Position numbers and translations under genes: made by a program
In this document: piece by piece, positions 1-7,741 of the stretch
Layout of the letters: each line of letters begins with the position of its first letter
Position numbering within the stretch: the stretch's first letter is position 1
Origin: Gracilimonas sp046602855
GTDB taxonomy: Bacteria; Bacteroidota; Rhodothermia; Balneolales; Balneolaceae
Assembly: GCF_046602855.1 (NCBI RefSeq)
Contig: NZ_JBKINJ010000002.1
Span: 877,316-941,315, forward strand
DNA length: 64,000 nucleotides
Direction: 5' to 3'
The notes under the pieces: generated by a model
What the model was told of the DNA's origin: nothing
What the model saw: only the letters and a program-made list of their open reading frames with translations
Database searches by the model: none

Positions 1-551
1 ATGTAAGGGGAGATAGTTTGCGAAAGTTTATCCTTGAAATGCCTGAGAACCATGCCGAGTAAGAGGGGAATTCCCAGGATGAGAACAATGATCCGAAATA
101 CTTCAAAAAGATCGAGATGGATCTCAGTTAAAATCGCGTTCGTTGGACCATACATGCTGGCCCAAAATGCAAAATTAAATGGGGTCATAAATATTGATAA
201 CAAAGTGGCAAAGGCAGTCATACTCACTGATAGAGCTGCATTTCCACGAGCCAACAGTGAGAAAAAATTTGAGATGTTTCCACCGGGACAGGCTGCAACC
301 ATCATCATTCCCAAAGCAAAGCTTGGGTGAGGCTCCATGATGAGAACCATTATATAGGTTAAGGCAGGAAGCATGAAAAACTGAGAAGCTAATCCGATAA
401 GTGTGCTTTTGGGGTTTTTGGCAACTTTTTTAAAGTCATCGATCGTGAGTTCCAGGGCAACACCAAACATGATAATAGCCAGCGAGACATTCATGACATG
501 AAGTCCGCCACTACCAAGGTTCAGTTGTAGCGTATCGATCGATTCACCCAT
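1..551 (-). CDS. Bile acid:sodium symporter family (BASS) transporter, C-terminus cut off
   Basis: The leftward frame from the ATG at 551 stays open to the window edge, giving about 183 N-terminal residues; the rest lies outside. It reads as a polytopic membrane protein with several hydrophobic segments. The motif ACPGGNISN near residue 95 is typical of the BASS family, as is the early LAIIMFGVALEL segment. Family members import bile acids or other organic anions with sodium across the inner membrane, but the substrate here cannot be told. It is divergent from the VOC gene at 732, with about 180 bases between them. Family assignment is fairly sure; substrate is unknown. Confidence 0.8.
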   Translation of the reverse strand, partial: MGESIDTLQLNLGSGGLHVMNVSLAIIMFGVALELTIDDFKKVAKNPKSTLIGLASQFFMLPALTYIMVLIMEPHPSFALGMMMVAACPGGNISNFFSLLARGNAALSVSMTAFATLLSIFMTPFNFAFWASMYGPTNAILTEIHLDLFEVFRIIVLILGIPLLLGMVLRHFKDKLSQTISPY

Positions 552-677
552 AGTGAAGTATAATTGCTGTGAATGATATTTTTAAATGAGTGCTCAAGGA
601 TACAAAATCTTTTAGATAACGAATACCGGATTATTGGAAGTATTGATAATTAAAACACTAAATCCACCTGTGGTTTA

Positions 678-685
678 TAAATTTG
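678..685 (+). promoter_or_regulatory. Possible -7 promoter element for the VOC gene
   Basis: TAAATTTG matches the Bacteroidetes-type TAnnTTTG -7 element and lies about 46 bases before the ATG at 732. No clear -33 TTG is seen at the expected distance, so this is tentative. Confidence 0.3.
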
Positions 686-731
686 ATATCCATTACTTTG
701 ATTAAAATTATAACCAAACTCCAAAAGTACC

Positions 732-1154
732 ATGAGTAATATCAATCCATTTCACCTTGCCTTTCCTGTAAAAGACCTTGATGAAGCCTATAAATTCTAT
801 CATGACTTGCTTGGATGCGATACCGGACGAAGTTCAGACAGCTGGATCGATTTCAACATGTGGGGGCATCAGGTGGTTGCTCATTTGAGTCCTGAAGAAG
901 CTAAGGAGTCTGCCATGAATGCGGTAGATGGAAAAGGAGTGCCTGTCCGGCATTTTGGAGTGATTCTCGAAATGGATGAATGGAAAGCACTGGCTGATAA
1001 ACTTGAGGACGAAGGTATTGATTTTGTAATAGAGCCATACATTCGTTTTAAGGGCGAGCCGGGTGAACAAGCCACAATGTTCTTTCTCGATCCAAGTGGA
1101 AACGCTCTGGAGTTCAAGGCTTTTGGGGATAAAAGTCAGATCTTCGCGAAATAA
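732..1154 (+). CDS. VOC (glyoxalase/dioxygenase fold) family protein
   Basis: This 140-residue protein has the two beta-alpha-beta-beta-beta halves of the vicinal oxygen chelate fold. It starts with a strand carrying His8 (FHLAFPVKD), has a second-half strand with His74 (VRHFGVIL), and ends with the usual DPSGNALEF stretch carrying Glu127. His8, His74 and Glu127 are plausible metal ligands. The fold serves lyases, dioxygenases and resistance proteins; the reaction here cannot be named from sequence. It is a single-gene unit, with the divergent symporter upstream and a convergent lipoprotein gene downstream. Confidence 0.85.
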   Translation: MSNINPFHLAFPVKDLDEAYKFYHDLLGCDTGRSSDSWIDFNMWGHQVVAHLSPEEAKESAMNAVDGKGVPVRHFGVILEMDEWKALADKLEDEGIDFVIEPYIRFKGEPGEQATMFFLDPSGNALEFKAFGDKSQIFAK

Positions 1155-1299
1155 AGTTGTGGATCTAACCGGTCTCATTTCAAAGTGATGGAACCGGAAT
1201 CCATATAGATTAGAATTGAGATTTACGTTTTGGCTATCTTTTTGGTAGGCAAATAAGGAGTTTATACAACCACCTTCAGATTTCAATATAAAATATTGG

Positions 1300-1833
1300 C
1301 TATTCGGTATTCCTTGCCTCAACCCAATTCAGTTCGTTTTCAACAAAGGTCATAAAGGTCAGTAAACTCTGTGCCTGCCAAAACTCTTTAATTCCACGCT
1401 CCGGGTCCTGATAAGAAAATGACCGGGTAGTATCCCCATCAAAGACTTCAAAAGTATAAACACGTTGGGGTAATTCGCCCGAATCAGGCACCCATCCATC
1501 GACTTCATACTGAGGCGGGATCTGATAAATGTTTAAAAACTCCACAAACTGATCGAAATCACTCCAGCTGCTGTCTTGGGCAGAAACGAGATGGCGACTC
1601 ACAACTTTTTCATTGTTCTCATTAAGAGAATAGGTTTTCAGATCTCCTGACCACTGTGATTCTTCCTTAACAAAAACAAAATAGATCACTTCATTGATGT
1701 TGATACTGATCGATTCATCAGGTTTCAGGTCATGATTCATTTGTTCTGATGTTTCAATAACCTTGTTTGATGGAGAACACCCAAGGCTGGTTAAAACGAG
1801 AACCGCTAAGAAATTGTAAATGAAATATTTCAT
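1300..1833 (-). CDS. Predicted lipoprotein of unknown function
   Basis: About 177 residues with an N-terminal hydrophobic stretch ending in TSLGC (Cys19), a plausible though imperfect lipobox, so it is probably exported and lipidated. No domain is recognised; the rest is acidic and probably beta-rich. A GTG at 1851 and ATGs at 1839 and 1833 are in frame. The ATG at 1833 has AGAGGG about nine bases upstream and gives a normal signal peptide, so it was chosen. The gene lies just downstream of the ABC-F gene in the same direction and is probably cotranscribed with it. Confidence 0.65.
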   Translation of the reverse strand: MKYFIYNFLAVLVLTSLGCSPSNKVIETSEQMNHDLKPDESISININEVIYFVFVKEESQWSGDLKTYSLNENNEKVVSRHLVSAQDSSWSDFDQFVEFLNIYQIPPQYEVDGWVPDSGELPQRVYTFEVFDGDTTRSFSYQDPERGIKEFWQAQSLLTFMTFVENELNWVEARNTE

Positions 1834-1847
1834 AATCATTTTCCCTC

Positions 1848-3815
1848 TCACTTCTCACTGCCAAGTTCTGTTTCAATATGCTCAAGTCGCTGCTGATACT
1901 CTTCCCATTTAGAGTATCGGTCCGTAAGGTCGGCTTTGAGTTTATCATATTCTAATGAATATTTCTTTACCTCGTCGGCATCATCATAAAAATCAGGTTC
2001 AGCCATTGCTTCCTCGATCTCGTCTTTGCGGATTTCCATCTTCTCGATCTCTTTTTCGACCATCTGAATTTTGTCACGAACCGGTTTTGTCTGGCGGTTT
2101 CTCCTATTTCTCCGCTCGGCTTCAATACGGCGCTGTTCCTTGCGGGAAAGTTGTGGGGTTTCATCCTTTTTGTTCTGAGCAGATTCAGCAACGGTTTCTA
2201 GTTCCTCTTCCTCTTTCTTCTTGTCAAGATAGTAGGATACGTTTCCGAGGTAGGTCTTGATGTAATCCGGCTGTACTTCCAGCACTTTGTTAACAATCGG
2301 ATCAAGGAAAGCACGGTCATGCGATACGATCACACATGTTCCTTCATACTGTTGAATGGCCTGTTGAAGAATATTCTTACTGCTCATATCGAGGTGGTTG
2401 GTTGGCTCATCAAAAATAAGGAAATTTGCAGGTGATAATAACATCTTAGCGAGTGCAAGCCGGCTTTTTTCACCTCCGGAAAGTACTTTGACCTTCTTAA
2501 ATACATCATCACCCTGAAATAGGAAGCAACCCAGAATGGTTCTCAACTTACTCTCTTTTGCTCCCGAACCGGCATCATGCATGGTTTCCAGGGCATTCTT
2601 GCTAGGATCAAGCTCGTCGGCCTGATGCTGCGCAAAATAGTTGACGGTCACATTATGGCCTTCAACGCGGTCACCTCCCTGAAATGGTTCGTTGCCGGCC
2701 AGGATACGGATCAGAGTTGATTTCCCGGCTCCATTCGGCCCTACGGTAGCAATTTTATCTCCACGCTCAATTTCGTAATCAATGCCGGAAAAGACCTCGT
2801 GACCATCATAGCTTTTGTGCAGATCTGCCAGTTTCATTACTACCTGACCACTGCGTTCAGGTTCCGGAAAGCGAAAAGAAACATTGTTCTGCTCATCCTC
2901 TAGCTCGATCTGTTCCATTTTTTCCAGCTGCTTGATGCGGCTCTGAACCTGTCGTGCCTTGGTAGCCTTATACCGGAAGCGGTCTATAAATTCCTGAGTT
3001 TCCTTGATCTGCTTTTCCTGATTTTTTTTGGCATTTAATAACAACTCTCGCTCTTCTTCCCACTTTTTCTCATAAAAAGAGTAGTTGCCGGCATAATCAG
3101 AAATATCTCCGTTTCTGAGAGCTAATGTTCTATTGGTGATGGTGTCAAGGAAAGCACGGTCGTGTGATACAACCACTACAGCACCTTCATAATTATTCAG
3201 GAAGTTTTCCATCCATTGAAGTGATTCGATATCAAGATGGTTGGTCGGCTCATCCAATAGGAGATAGGTAGGGCGGCGAAGGAGCAATTTTGCGAGTGCA
3301 ATACGCATCAACCATCCTCCGCTAAATTCGGATGTATTCCGGTGGAAGTCTTCCTCAGTAAAACCGAGTCCCATTAATACTTTTTCAACTTGTGAACGCA
3401 ACTCATAGAGACCTGAGGATTCAAGTTCCGTTTGCAACAAACCGTAACGATCCATCAGTTTGTCATATTCATCGCTTTGTGGATCCACTTGTGATAGTTT
3501 TTCCTGAATGCCTTTAACTTTCATTTCCAGATCAAAGAGTTCTGAAAAGGCCATTTCCACTTCTTCAAGTACGGTCAGGGTGAAATCAGGATCTACTCCA
3601 TCCTGTGGCAGATATCCCAGTGTTTCTTCGTTAGCTAAAGAGACCGAGCCTTCATCTGCTTCCTGGATCTCCATAATGATCTTGAGCAGTGTAGATTTCC
3701 CGGCACCGTTTGGTCCGACTAATCCTATACGTTCACCGGGATTGATGAAAGTACTGACGCCATCCAAAAGTTTACGATCCCCTAAATGAAGTGTTATATT
3801 TTCGAGTGCTAACAA
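1848..3815 (-). CDS. ABC-F family ATPase
   Basis: 655 residues with two ATP-binding cassettes and no membrane segments, the ABC-F layout. Walker A is GPNGAGKST at about 34-42 and 359-367. Signatures are SGGW at 165 and LSGGE at 445. The ABC-F hallmark DEPTNHLD occurs in both halves (about 188-195 and 469-476). A charged linker (about 245-310) separates the domains and a long charged coiled-coil tail (about 540-655) ends the protein, as in Uup-like members. ABC-F proteins act on ribosomes, relieving stalling or giving antibiotic protection, or in Uup on DNA-related functions; which applies here is unknown. The neighbouring lipoprotein gene is immediately downstream. Confidence 0.93.
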   Translation of the reverse strand: MLALENITLHLGDRKLLDGVSTFINPGERIGLVGPNGAGKSTLLKIIMEIQEADEGSVSLANEETLGYLPQDGVDPDFTLTVLEEVEMAFSELFDLEMKVKGIQEKLSQVDPQSDEYDKLMDRYGLLQTELESSGLYELRSQVEKVLMGLGFTEEDFHRNTSEFSGGWLMRIALAKLLLRRPTYLLLDEPTNHLDIESLQWMENFLNNYEGAVVVVSHDRAFLDTITNRTLALRNGDISDYAGNYSFYEKKWEEERELLLNAKKNQEKQIKETQEFIDRFRYKATKARQVQSRIKQLEKMEQIELEDEQNNVSFRFPEPERSGQVVMKLADLHKSYDGHEVFSGIDYEIERGDKIATVGPNGAGKSTLIRILAGNEPFQGGDRVEGHNVTVNYFAQHQADELDPSKNALETMHDAGSGAKESKLRTILGCFLFQGDDVFKKVKVLSGGEKSRLALAKMLLSPANFLIFDEPTNHLDMSSKNILQQAIQQYEGTCVIVSHDRAFLDPIVNKVLEVQPDYIKTYLGNVSYYLDKKKEEEELETVAESAQNKKDETPQLSRKEQRRIEAERRNRRNRQTKPVRDKIQMVEKEIEKMEIRKDEIEEAMAEPDFYDDADEVKKYSLEYDKLKADLTDRYSKWEEYQQRLEHIETELGSEK

Positions 3816-3930
3816 AGTCTGATGAATATCTGATTGAAAAGTGAGCGCTGAAAATATGGATTAATTACTGCGGTATGAAATTAATCCTGAGGCTTTTGTA
3901 AGGGGTTACCTATTGTGGCATGGGCAACCA

Positions 3931-3958
3931 TTAGATCCCCGTTTTCACGAGGATGACG
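3931..3958 (+). repeat. 28-bp palindromic repeat, copy 1 (degenerate)
   Basis: Begins TTAGATCCCCG and ends CGAGGATGACG, with an imperfect inverted-repeat core. It is the most diverged of three related copies around the GIY-YIG gene. The similarity to copy 3 extends beyond the core into the flank (GTAGTGGGTGG versus GAAGTGAGTGG). Confidence 0.7.
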
Positions 3959-4010
3959 AGGTAGTGGGTGGTTAATCTGCAGTTTGTCTTAATCTCCTAA
4001 GTCTCCTATA

Positions 4011-4038
4011 GGTCATTCCCGCGCAGGCGGGAATCTAA
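4011..4038 (-). repeat. 28-bp palindromic repeat, copy 2 (inverted)
   Basis: On the minus strand this reads TTAGATTCCCGCC then TGCGCGGGAATGACC: a GC-rich hairpin with ATTCCCGC/GCGGGAAT arms. It matches copies 1 and 3 in the opposite orientation and lies 73 bases before the GIY-YIG start codon. Confidence 0.75.
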
Positions 4039-4110
4039 TAGTATTACCACTTAAAAATTTTTCCTAAGAAAAAACTGTAAGAAACACATTTTATATCGCT
4101 CTTACTTAAC

Positions 4111-4419
4111 ATGAAAGCCGGCTACGTTTGCATACTATCTAACAGTAAAAGGACTGTATTATACACCGGGGTTACAAGTAATCTGTACAAACGAGTATTC
4201 GATCACAAAAAAGGCAAAGGCTATACTTTCTCTGCCAAATACAAAACGCATTATTTGATGTATTATGAAGTACATCAATCTATGTATCAGGCTATCACAA
4301 GGGAAAAACAGATAAAAAAGTGGAATAGAGATTGGAAGATTAGTTTGATCGAATCTTTCAACCCGGAAATGAAAGATCTTTGGAATGATATTTTACCTAG
4401 TGGCAGAATGCATTTTTGA
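4111..4419 (+). CDS. Small GIY-YIG family endonuclease
   Basis: 102 residues forming a single GIY-YIG nuclease domain: GYVCIL for the first motif, LYTGVT for the second, an Arg in the helix NLYKRVFDH, and the late acidic residue in REKQIKKW. A catalytic Tyr, Arg and Glu set is therefore visible. Stand-alone proteins of this size (UPF0213-like) are common and mostly uncharacterised; proven relatives cut DNA with metal ions. No DNA-binding domain is attached. It stands alone, and copies of a palindromic repeat lie on both sides, which may reflect a functional link (see findings). Confidence 0.88.
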   Translation: MKAGYVCILSNSKRTVLYTGVTSNLYKRVFDHKKGKGYTFSAKYKTHYLMYYEVHQSMYQAITREKQIKKWNRDWKISLIESFNPEMKDLWNDILPSGRMHF

Positions 4420-4457
4420 TGGGTTATTTGGTTAAGATTGGTGCGCTATGACAACTA

Positions 4458-4485
4458 TTAGATCCCCGCCTTCACGGGGATGACG
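4458..4485 (+). repeat. 28-bp palindromic repeat, copy 3
   Basis: Begins TTAGATCCCCGCC and ends CACGGGGATGACG: arms ATCCCCG/CGGGGAT around a short loop. Same orientation as copy 1, opposite to copy 2, and 38 bases beyond the GIY-YIG stop codon. Confidence 0.75.
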
Positions 4486-4510
4486 GGGAAGTGAGTGGTT
4501 TGTGCTTGCT

Positions 4511-4555
4511 CGTTCCGAACGTCCCGTTCGGAATGCCTGCCCGGACCTCAGGTCC
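4511..4555. repeat. Two-hairpin intergenic element
   Basis: Two adjacent perfect inverted repeats: TTCCGAACG/CGTTCGGAA with a 3-base loop (4513-4533), and GGACCT/AGGTCC with a 1-base loop (4543-4555). It lies between the GIY-YIG gene and gldC, where no credible coding frame exists. There is no T-run, so it is not an intrinsic terminator. Confidence 0.55.
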
Positions 4556-4717
4556 AAAGAGGTAGCCAAAGAATGTCAATTCAGTTTACTCTTTGTATGT
4601 ATTTCCCTGATTCCACACGCTCTGCTTTGAAACCAATTGAATATATCAACCCCAAAACATTCACAAATTCAGTTCAGAAAGCCTTAATTTAGAAAGAAAT
4701 TCAACACAATCGATCTC

Positions 4718-5047
4718 ATGCCACAGAAAGACATCAACATTACCGTAGAACTAGACGATCAAAACATTGCATCCAACATTGCCTTCAAGGCCGATGACAT
4801 GCCTAACGTGGATGCTGTAAACTGCCGCGCCATGCTGCTTTCCTTCTGGGATGCCAAGAACAAGGACACGCTTAAACTGGATCTGTGGACACGCGACATG
4901 ACCGTAGACGAAATGAAGATCTTCTTCCACCAAACGCTGGTCACCATGGCAAATACCCTTGAAAGTTCCATTGATGACGAACGTATTGCCGGCGACATGC
5001 GTGATTTTTGCACCTACTTTGCGGAAAAGATGGAGATCAAAGAGTAA
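4718..5047 (+). CDS. gldC: GldC-like protein (gliding motility family)
   Basis: 109 residues, the usual size for GldC. Recognisable family stretches are AMLLSFWDAKNKDTLKLDLW, TVDEMKIFFHQTL and the C-terminal DFCTYFAEKMEIKE. In Flavobacterium, GldC is a small cytoplasmic protein that improves gliding but is not essential for it; its biochemical role is unclear. None of gldA, gldB, gldD, gldK-N or spr genes is seen nearby, so motility cannot be inferred. It is followed 7 bases later by the convergent Memo-family gene. Confidence 0.85.
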   Translation: MPQKDINITVELDDQNIASNIAFKADDMPNVDAVNCRAMLLSFWDAKNKDTLKLDLWTRDMTVDEMKIFFHQTLVTMANTLESSIDDERIAGDMRDFCTYFAEKMEIKE

Positions 5048-5054
5048 TTCAAAA

Positions 5055-6311
5055 TTAAGAATACAAGATAGACCCGAAACTCACCCCACTTTCCCGCTCG
5101 GCTTCATCCCAGATATCGTAGGTGAGGATTTCACCACTCCGGTCAGGCATGGTTTTCAGGAAAGAAAGAAGCGGTGGATAGCCGCAAATACGATAAGGAT
5201 CATACTTTTCACTCATCAGGCTAAGTAAATTCCAGTGCGAGCCGGTGGCACCAGCTTTCATGAATTTATTATCGAAAGTCCGGACTTCCTCGAATAGATC
5301 TTTAGCCGGCTTTTGATCTCCGAACTTTTTACCAATATGCGCCAGATCACCGCTGATAAGAAAGAAGGTGTCTTCATCATTTGCGAAAAACTCCTGCAAT
5401 AAGCTGCTGAAATTCTCCACCTGTTGTCCCTGAAATCCGTCAGCTTTGTAAAAGAGTTCATCGAGTCCGCCAACCAAGATCGGTATCATGGTGAAATCAT
5501 GCTTCCAGAGGTGGTTGATGAACAGAAGGTGCTGCTCAATACTGTGTTCGATACGGTGTGCCCGATCCTGAAAGGTCACTCCGTACTTTTCTTCATCATC
5601 ACTAAGCCTGTCTGCAATCATTTCAAGGGCTTCATGATCTGCTTTCACCGTTCCATTTACCATCTCAAAATCTTTCCGGGAGATCACAAAGGGGCTTCCT
5701 TCGTAGATATCCGGATGCATGCCGGAGTAGTGAGATGTGGCCAGCATCACCACGCGCTTTGGCTTCAGATTCCTGATAGATGAAAAGGCCTTTACATAGC
5801 TGCTCATACCCACTCTTAAATCAATATGTGGAGCATACAAAGCCTTTGCAGTTGGAGTCGGAGATGACTTTGGTAATTTTTCAAACGCCTCATTAAGGAA
5901 ATGGGTCATTTCCCCGGCATCATTTGGATAAGCAAGACCGGCTGTGATGGATCGGTGAGTATCTGATCGCTCATAATGCAGCTCGGTTTTTTGAGCATGT
6001 TGCTTGAAGTAGACAGAATGAAGCAGGGCATTTCTATCTAAAAACTGAACATATTCAAGGATCTGTTCTTCGGTGATGCCATGGCCGGTAAATTCCATGA
6101 TATCCTCTACACTACGCTGACCATCAAACAATGAAAATATATTCTGTGCAGATTGCGGTACTGCAAAATCACCCGGTGCATACCCGTATTGATCCTGAAA
6201 ATACAAATAGTTTTCACCATCCTGTTTGATAGGAATGATCTGCAGATCAAACCTCAAAGAAGGGATGGGATCGGTGTAGGAGGCGAAGATTGTATCTGAT
6301 GTATCAGTCAC
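5055..6311 (-). CDS. Memo-family protein (AmmeMemoRadiSam system protein B) with N-terminal extension
   Basis: 418 residues. The C-terminal two thirds (from about 155) is a Memo domain: ALYAPHIDLRVG (His162), ATSHYSG (His194), RIEHSIEQHLLF (His256, His261) and SGDLAHIG. Memo resembles non-haem iron dioxygenases and usually occurs with an AMMECR1 protein and a radical SAM enzyme; neither partner is here. Residues 1-105 form an extra module (SLFDGQRSVEDIMEFTG) resembling the small PqqD-like winged-helix fold. The start is a GTG; no ATG is near. It converges on gldC. Confidence 0.8.
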   Translation of the reverse strand: MTDTSDTIFASYTDPIPSLRFDLQIIPIKQDGENYLYFQDQYGYAPGDFAVPQSAQNIFSLFDGQRSVEDIMEFTGHGITEEQILEYVQFLDRNALLHSVYFKQHAQKTELHYERSDTHRSITAGLAYPNDAGEMTHFLNEAFEKLPKSSPTPTAKALYAPHIDLRVGMSSYVKAFSSIRNLKPKRVVMLATSHYSGMHPDIYEGSPFVISRKDFEMVNGTVKADHEALEMIADRLSDDEEKYGVTFQDRAHRIEHSIEQHLLFINHLWKHDFTMIPILVGGLDELFYKADGFQGQQVENFSSLLQEFFANDEDTFFLISGDLAHIGKKFGDQKPAKDLFEEVRTFDNKFMKAGATGSHWNLLSLMSEKYDPYRICGYPPLLSFLKTMPDRSGEILTYDIWDEAERESGVSFGSILYS

Positions 6312-6380
6312 GCGAAAAAAAGATTGTAAGGAATTCGCTTTAATTTGCTCTAACTATAAGGAAAAATAAATTAGCGTGTT

Positions 6381-6422
6381 TTCAATCGTAGGCGCAATTC
6401 ATAAACTGTCCCTACGATTGAA
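6381..6422. repeat. REP-like imperfect palindrome
   Basis: Perfect 12-bp arms TTCAATCGTAGG and CCTACGATTGAA separated by 18 bases. It lies 25 bases before the start of a decayed RAYT gene, the usual setting for REP sequences. No T-run follows. Confidence 0.6.
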
Positions 6423-6446
6423 TTTCGTTTTTTAAAAAGTTAGGTC

Positions 6447-6780
6447 ATGAGAAAGTTTAAAACAAAGAATAATCGACAATCAATATGACTTCAATCTTAC
6501 GACTATTCTTCACCGGGATATTATTTTGTTACTATCTGTACCAAAAATAGGGAACCAATGTTTGGTAAAGTTGAAGATGGTGTAATGAAGCTAAATTGGC
6601 TGGTATAAAATGAATGTATCAAGAGAAATAAATAGTAGGAGAGGACCAATTAGTAAAATATGTTGGCAGCAAAATTACCACGAACACATTATTAGAGATC
6701 AGCGGCCATTGAATAAGATCATCGAGTATATTGAAAAGAATCCACAATTATGGGAAAAGGATAAATATTACCCCTACGTG
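6447..6780 (+). pseudogene. Decayed REP-associated tyrosine transposase (RAYT)
   Basis: From the ATG at 6447 the frame reads MRKFKTKNNRQSI, a stop (TGA where related proteins have Arg), then LQSYDYSSPGYYFVTICTKN and REPMFGKVEDG up to a second stop at about 6606. The middle of the gene, including the HxH motif, is missing. The C-terminal part reappears at about 6660 (CWQQNYHEHIIRD, IIEYIEKNPQLW). These pieces line up with the intact RAYT at 23556 (YFITICTKH, CWQSNYHDRVIRN). Nonsense mutation plus internal deletion make it a pseudogene. It abuts the 3' end of the endonuclease III gene. Confidence 0.8.
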
Positions 6781-6786
6781 AATTGG

Positions 6787-7491
6787 TCATTCATCCTCAC
6801 GCATTTTCTGGCACTTACAATTGATGCCGTAATTTTTGCAGAGGGGATGATCAGGAGCTTCGGAAATCCGGGCTTTGCAGGGGCCGCGGCCATGATGGAT
6901 CATCAGGTGTGACAGGTCCGTCCAACTTTCGCGGGGGAATAAGGCCATCAGGTCCTTTTCGATCTTGTTCGTGTTCTTCTTTTCTTTAGTGAGTCCGAAT
7001 CGATTTGAAAAACGTTTTACATGGGTATCAACCACTACACCTACATTGATACCGAATGCATTCCCTAAAACCACATTAGCGGTCTTTCGAGCGGCCCCAC
7101 GAAGTTTTAACAGATCCTTCATGTTCTGAGGAACTTTCCCGTCAAACTCCTCAACAAGTATTGAGGAAGTTTCTTTTAGCGACTTCGCCTTGTTACGATA
7201 AAATCCGGTGGATCGAACCAGTTCCTCCAATTCTTCGAGCGGAGCATCCTTCATCAACTCAGGAGTGGGATAGGTCTCGAAAAGAGCCGGGGTTGTTTTA
7301 TTGACGCGTATATCCGTGCATTGTGCACTTAATATGGTTGCGATCAAAAGCTCAAAAGGATTGCGGTGATCCAGCTCGCAATGCGGATTGGGATAATATT
7401 TATAGAGCTCATTGAGGATCTCAAGCGCCCGTTCTTTCTGCTTCTTGGATTTTCGAGGAAGCTTGGGAAGTTTATTCTTGTCTTTCGCCAT
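6787..7491 (-). CDS. nth: Endonuclease III (base-excision repair)
   Basis: 234 residues from the ATG at 7491; a TTG 12 bases upstream is also in frame. It removes oxidised pyrimidines and nicks the abasic site. Family signs are LIATILSAQCTD, the helix-hairpin-helix region ARKTANVVLG with catalytic Lys136, and VVVDTHVKR with catalytic Asp155. Two oddities: the hairpin reads LRGAARKT rather than the usual LPGVGRKT, and the four C-terminal cysteines (205, 218, 225, 227) are spaced C-X12-C-X6-C-X1-C instead of C-X6-C-X2-C-X5-C. A cluster may therefore be altered or absent. Single-gene unit. Confidence 0.9.
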   Translation of the reverse strand: MAKDKNKLPKLPRKSKKQKERALEILNELYKYYPNPHCELDHRNPFELLIATILSAQCTDIRVNKTTPALFETYPTPELMKDAPLEELEELVRSTGFYRNKAKSLKETSSILVEEFDGKVPQNMKDLLKLRGAARKTANVVLGNAFGINVGVVVDTHVKRFSNRFGLTKEKKNTNKIEKDLMALFPRESWTDLSHLMIHHGRGPCKARISEAPDHPLCKNYGINCKCQKMREDE

Positions 7492-7696
7492 TTCAATGAT
7501 CAATTAACAGTAAATAGTTATCAGTGCGTTTGAAGGTATGATTTTGTAGCTATATGCGCATATAGGATTAATGTTCAATTTTAAATGTTAAATACCCCAC
7601 CATTCATTTAATATTAAAAATTACCTCACTTAAAATTAAAGAGAAGTTATGGCAGATTAACCTGAGCCGACACTGAATATTCAATATTCATTTCCG

Positions 7697-7704
7697 TATC
7701 TTTG
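7697..7704 (+). promoter_or_regulatory. Promoter -7 element of glyS
   Basis: TATCTTTG is an exact TAnnTTTG match. The expected transcription start is about 7709-7712, right at the first in-frame ATG (7712) and about 30 bases before the ATG at 7742. No clear -33 TTG is seen. Confidence 0.5.
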
Positions 7705-7741
7705 GCGCTCAATGAATTATTGTAACTGTAAAATCACTGAC

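Noticed and set aside
834..1322. 162-codon leftward frame opposite the VOC gene
   Set aside because: Antisense shadow of a recognised protein; no domain or signal features.
4495..4692. 65-codon open frame on the plus strand after the GIY-YIG gene
   Set aside because: It runs through the two-hairpin element and low-complexity sequence, has no ribosome site or family resemblance, and its composition does not look coding.
3816..4717. Possible CRISPR array from the three repeats
   Set aside because: Only three palindromic copies in mixed orientation with unequal spacing and a gene between them; no cas genes.
6610..6912. 100-codon open frame on the plus strand
   Set aside because: Its first half is the C-terminal relic of the decayed RAYT and its second half is antisense to the endonuclease III gene, so it is not a gene in itself.
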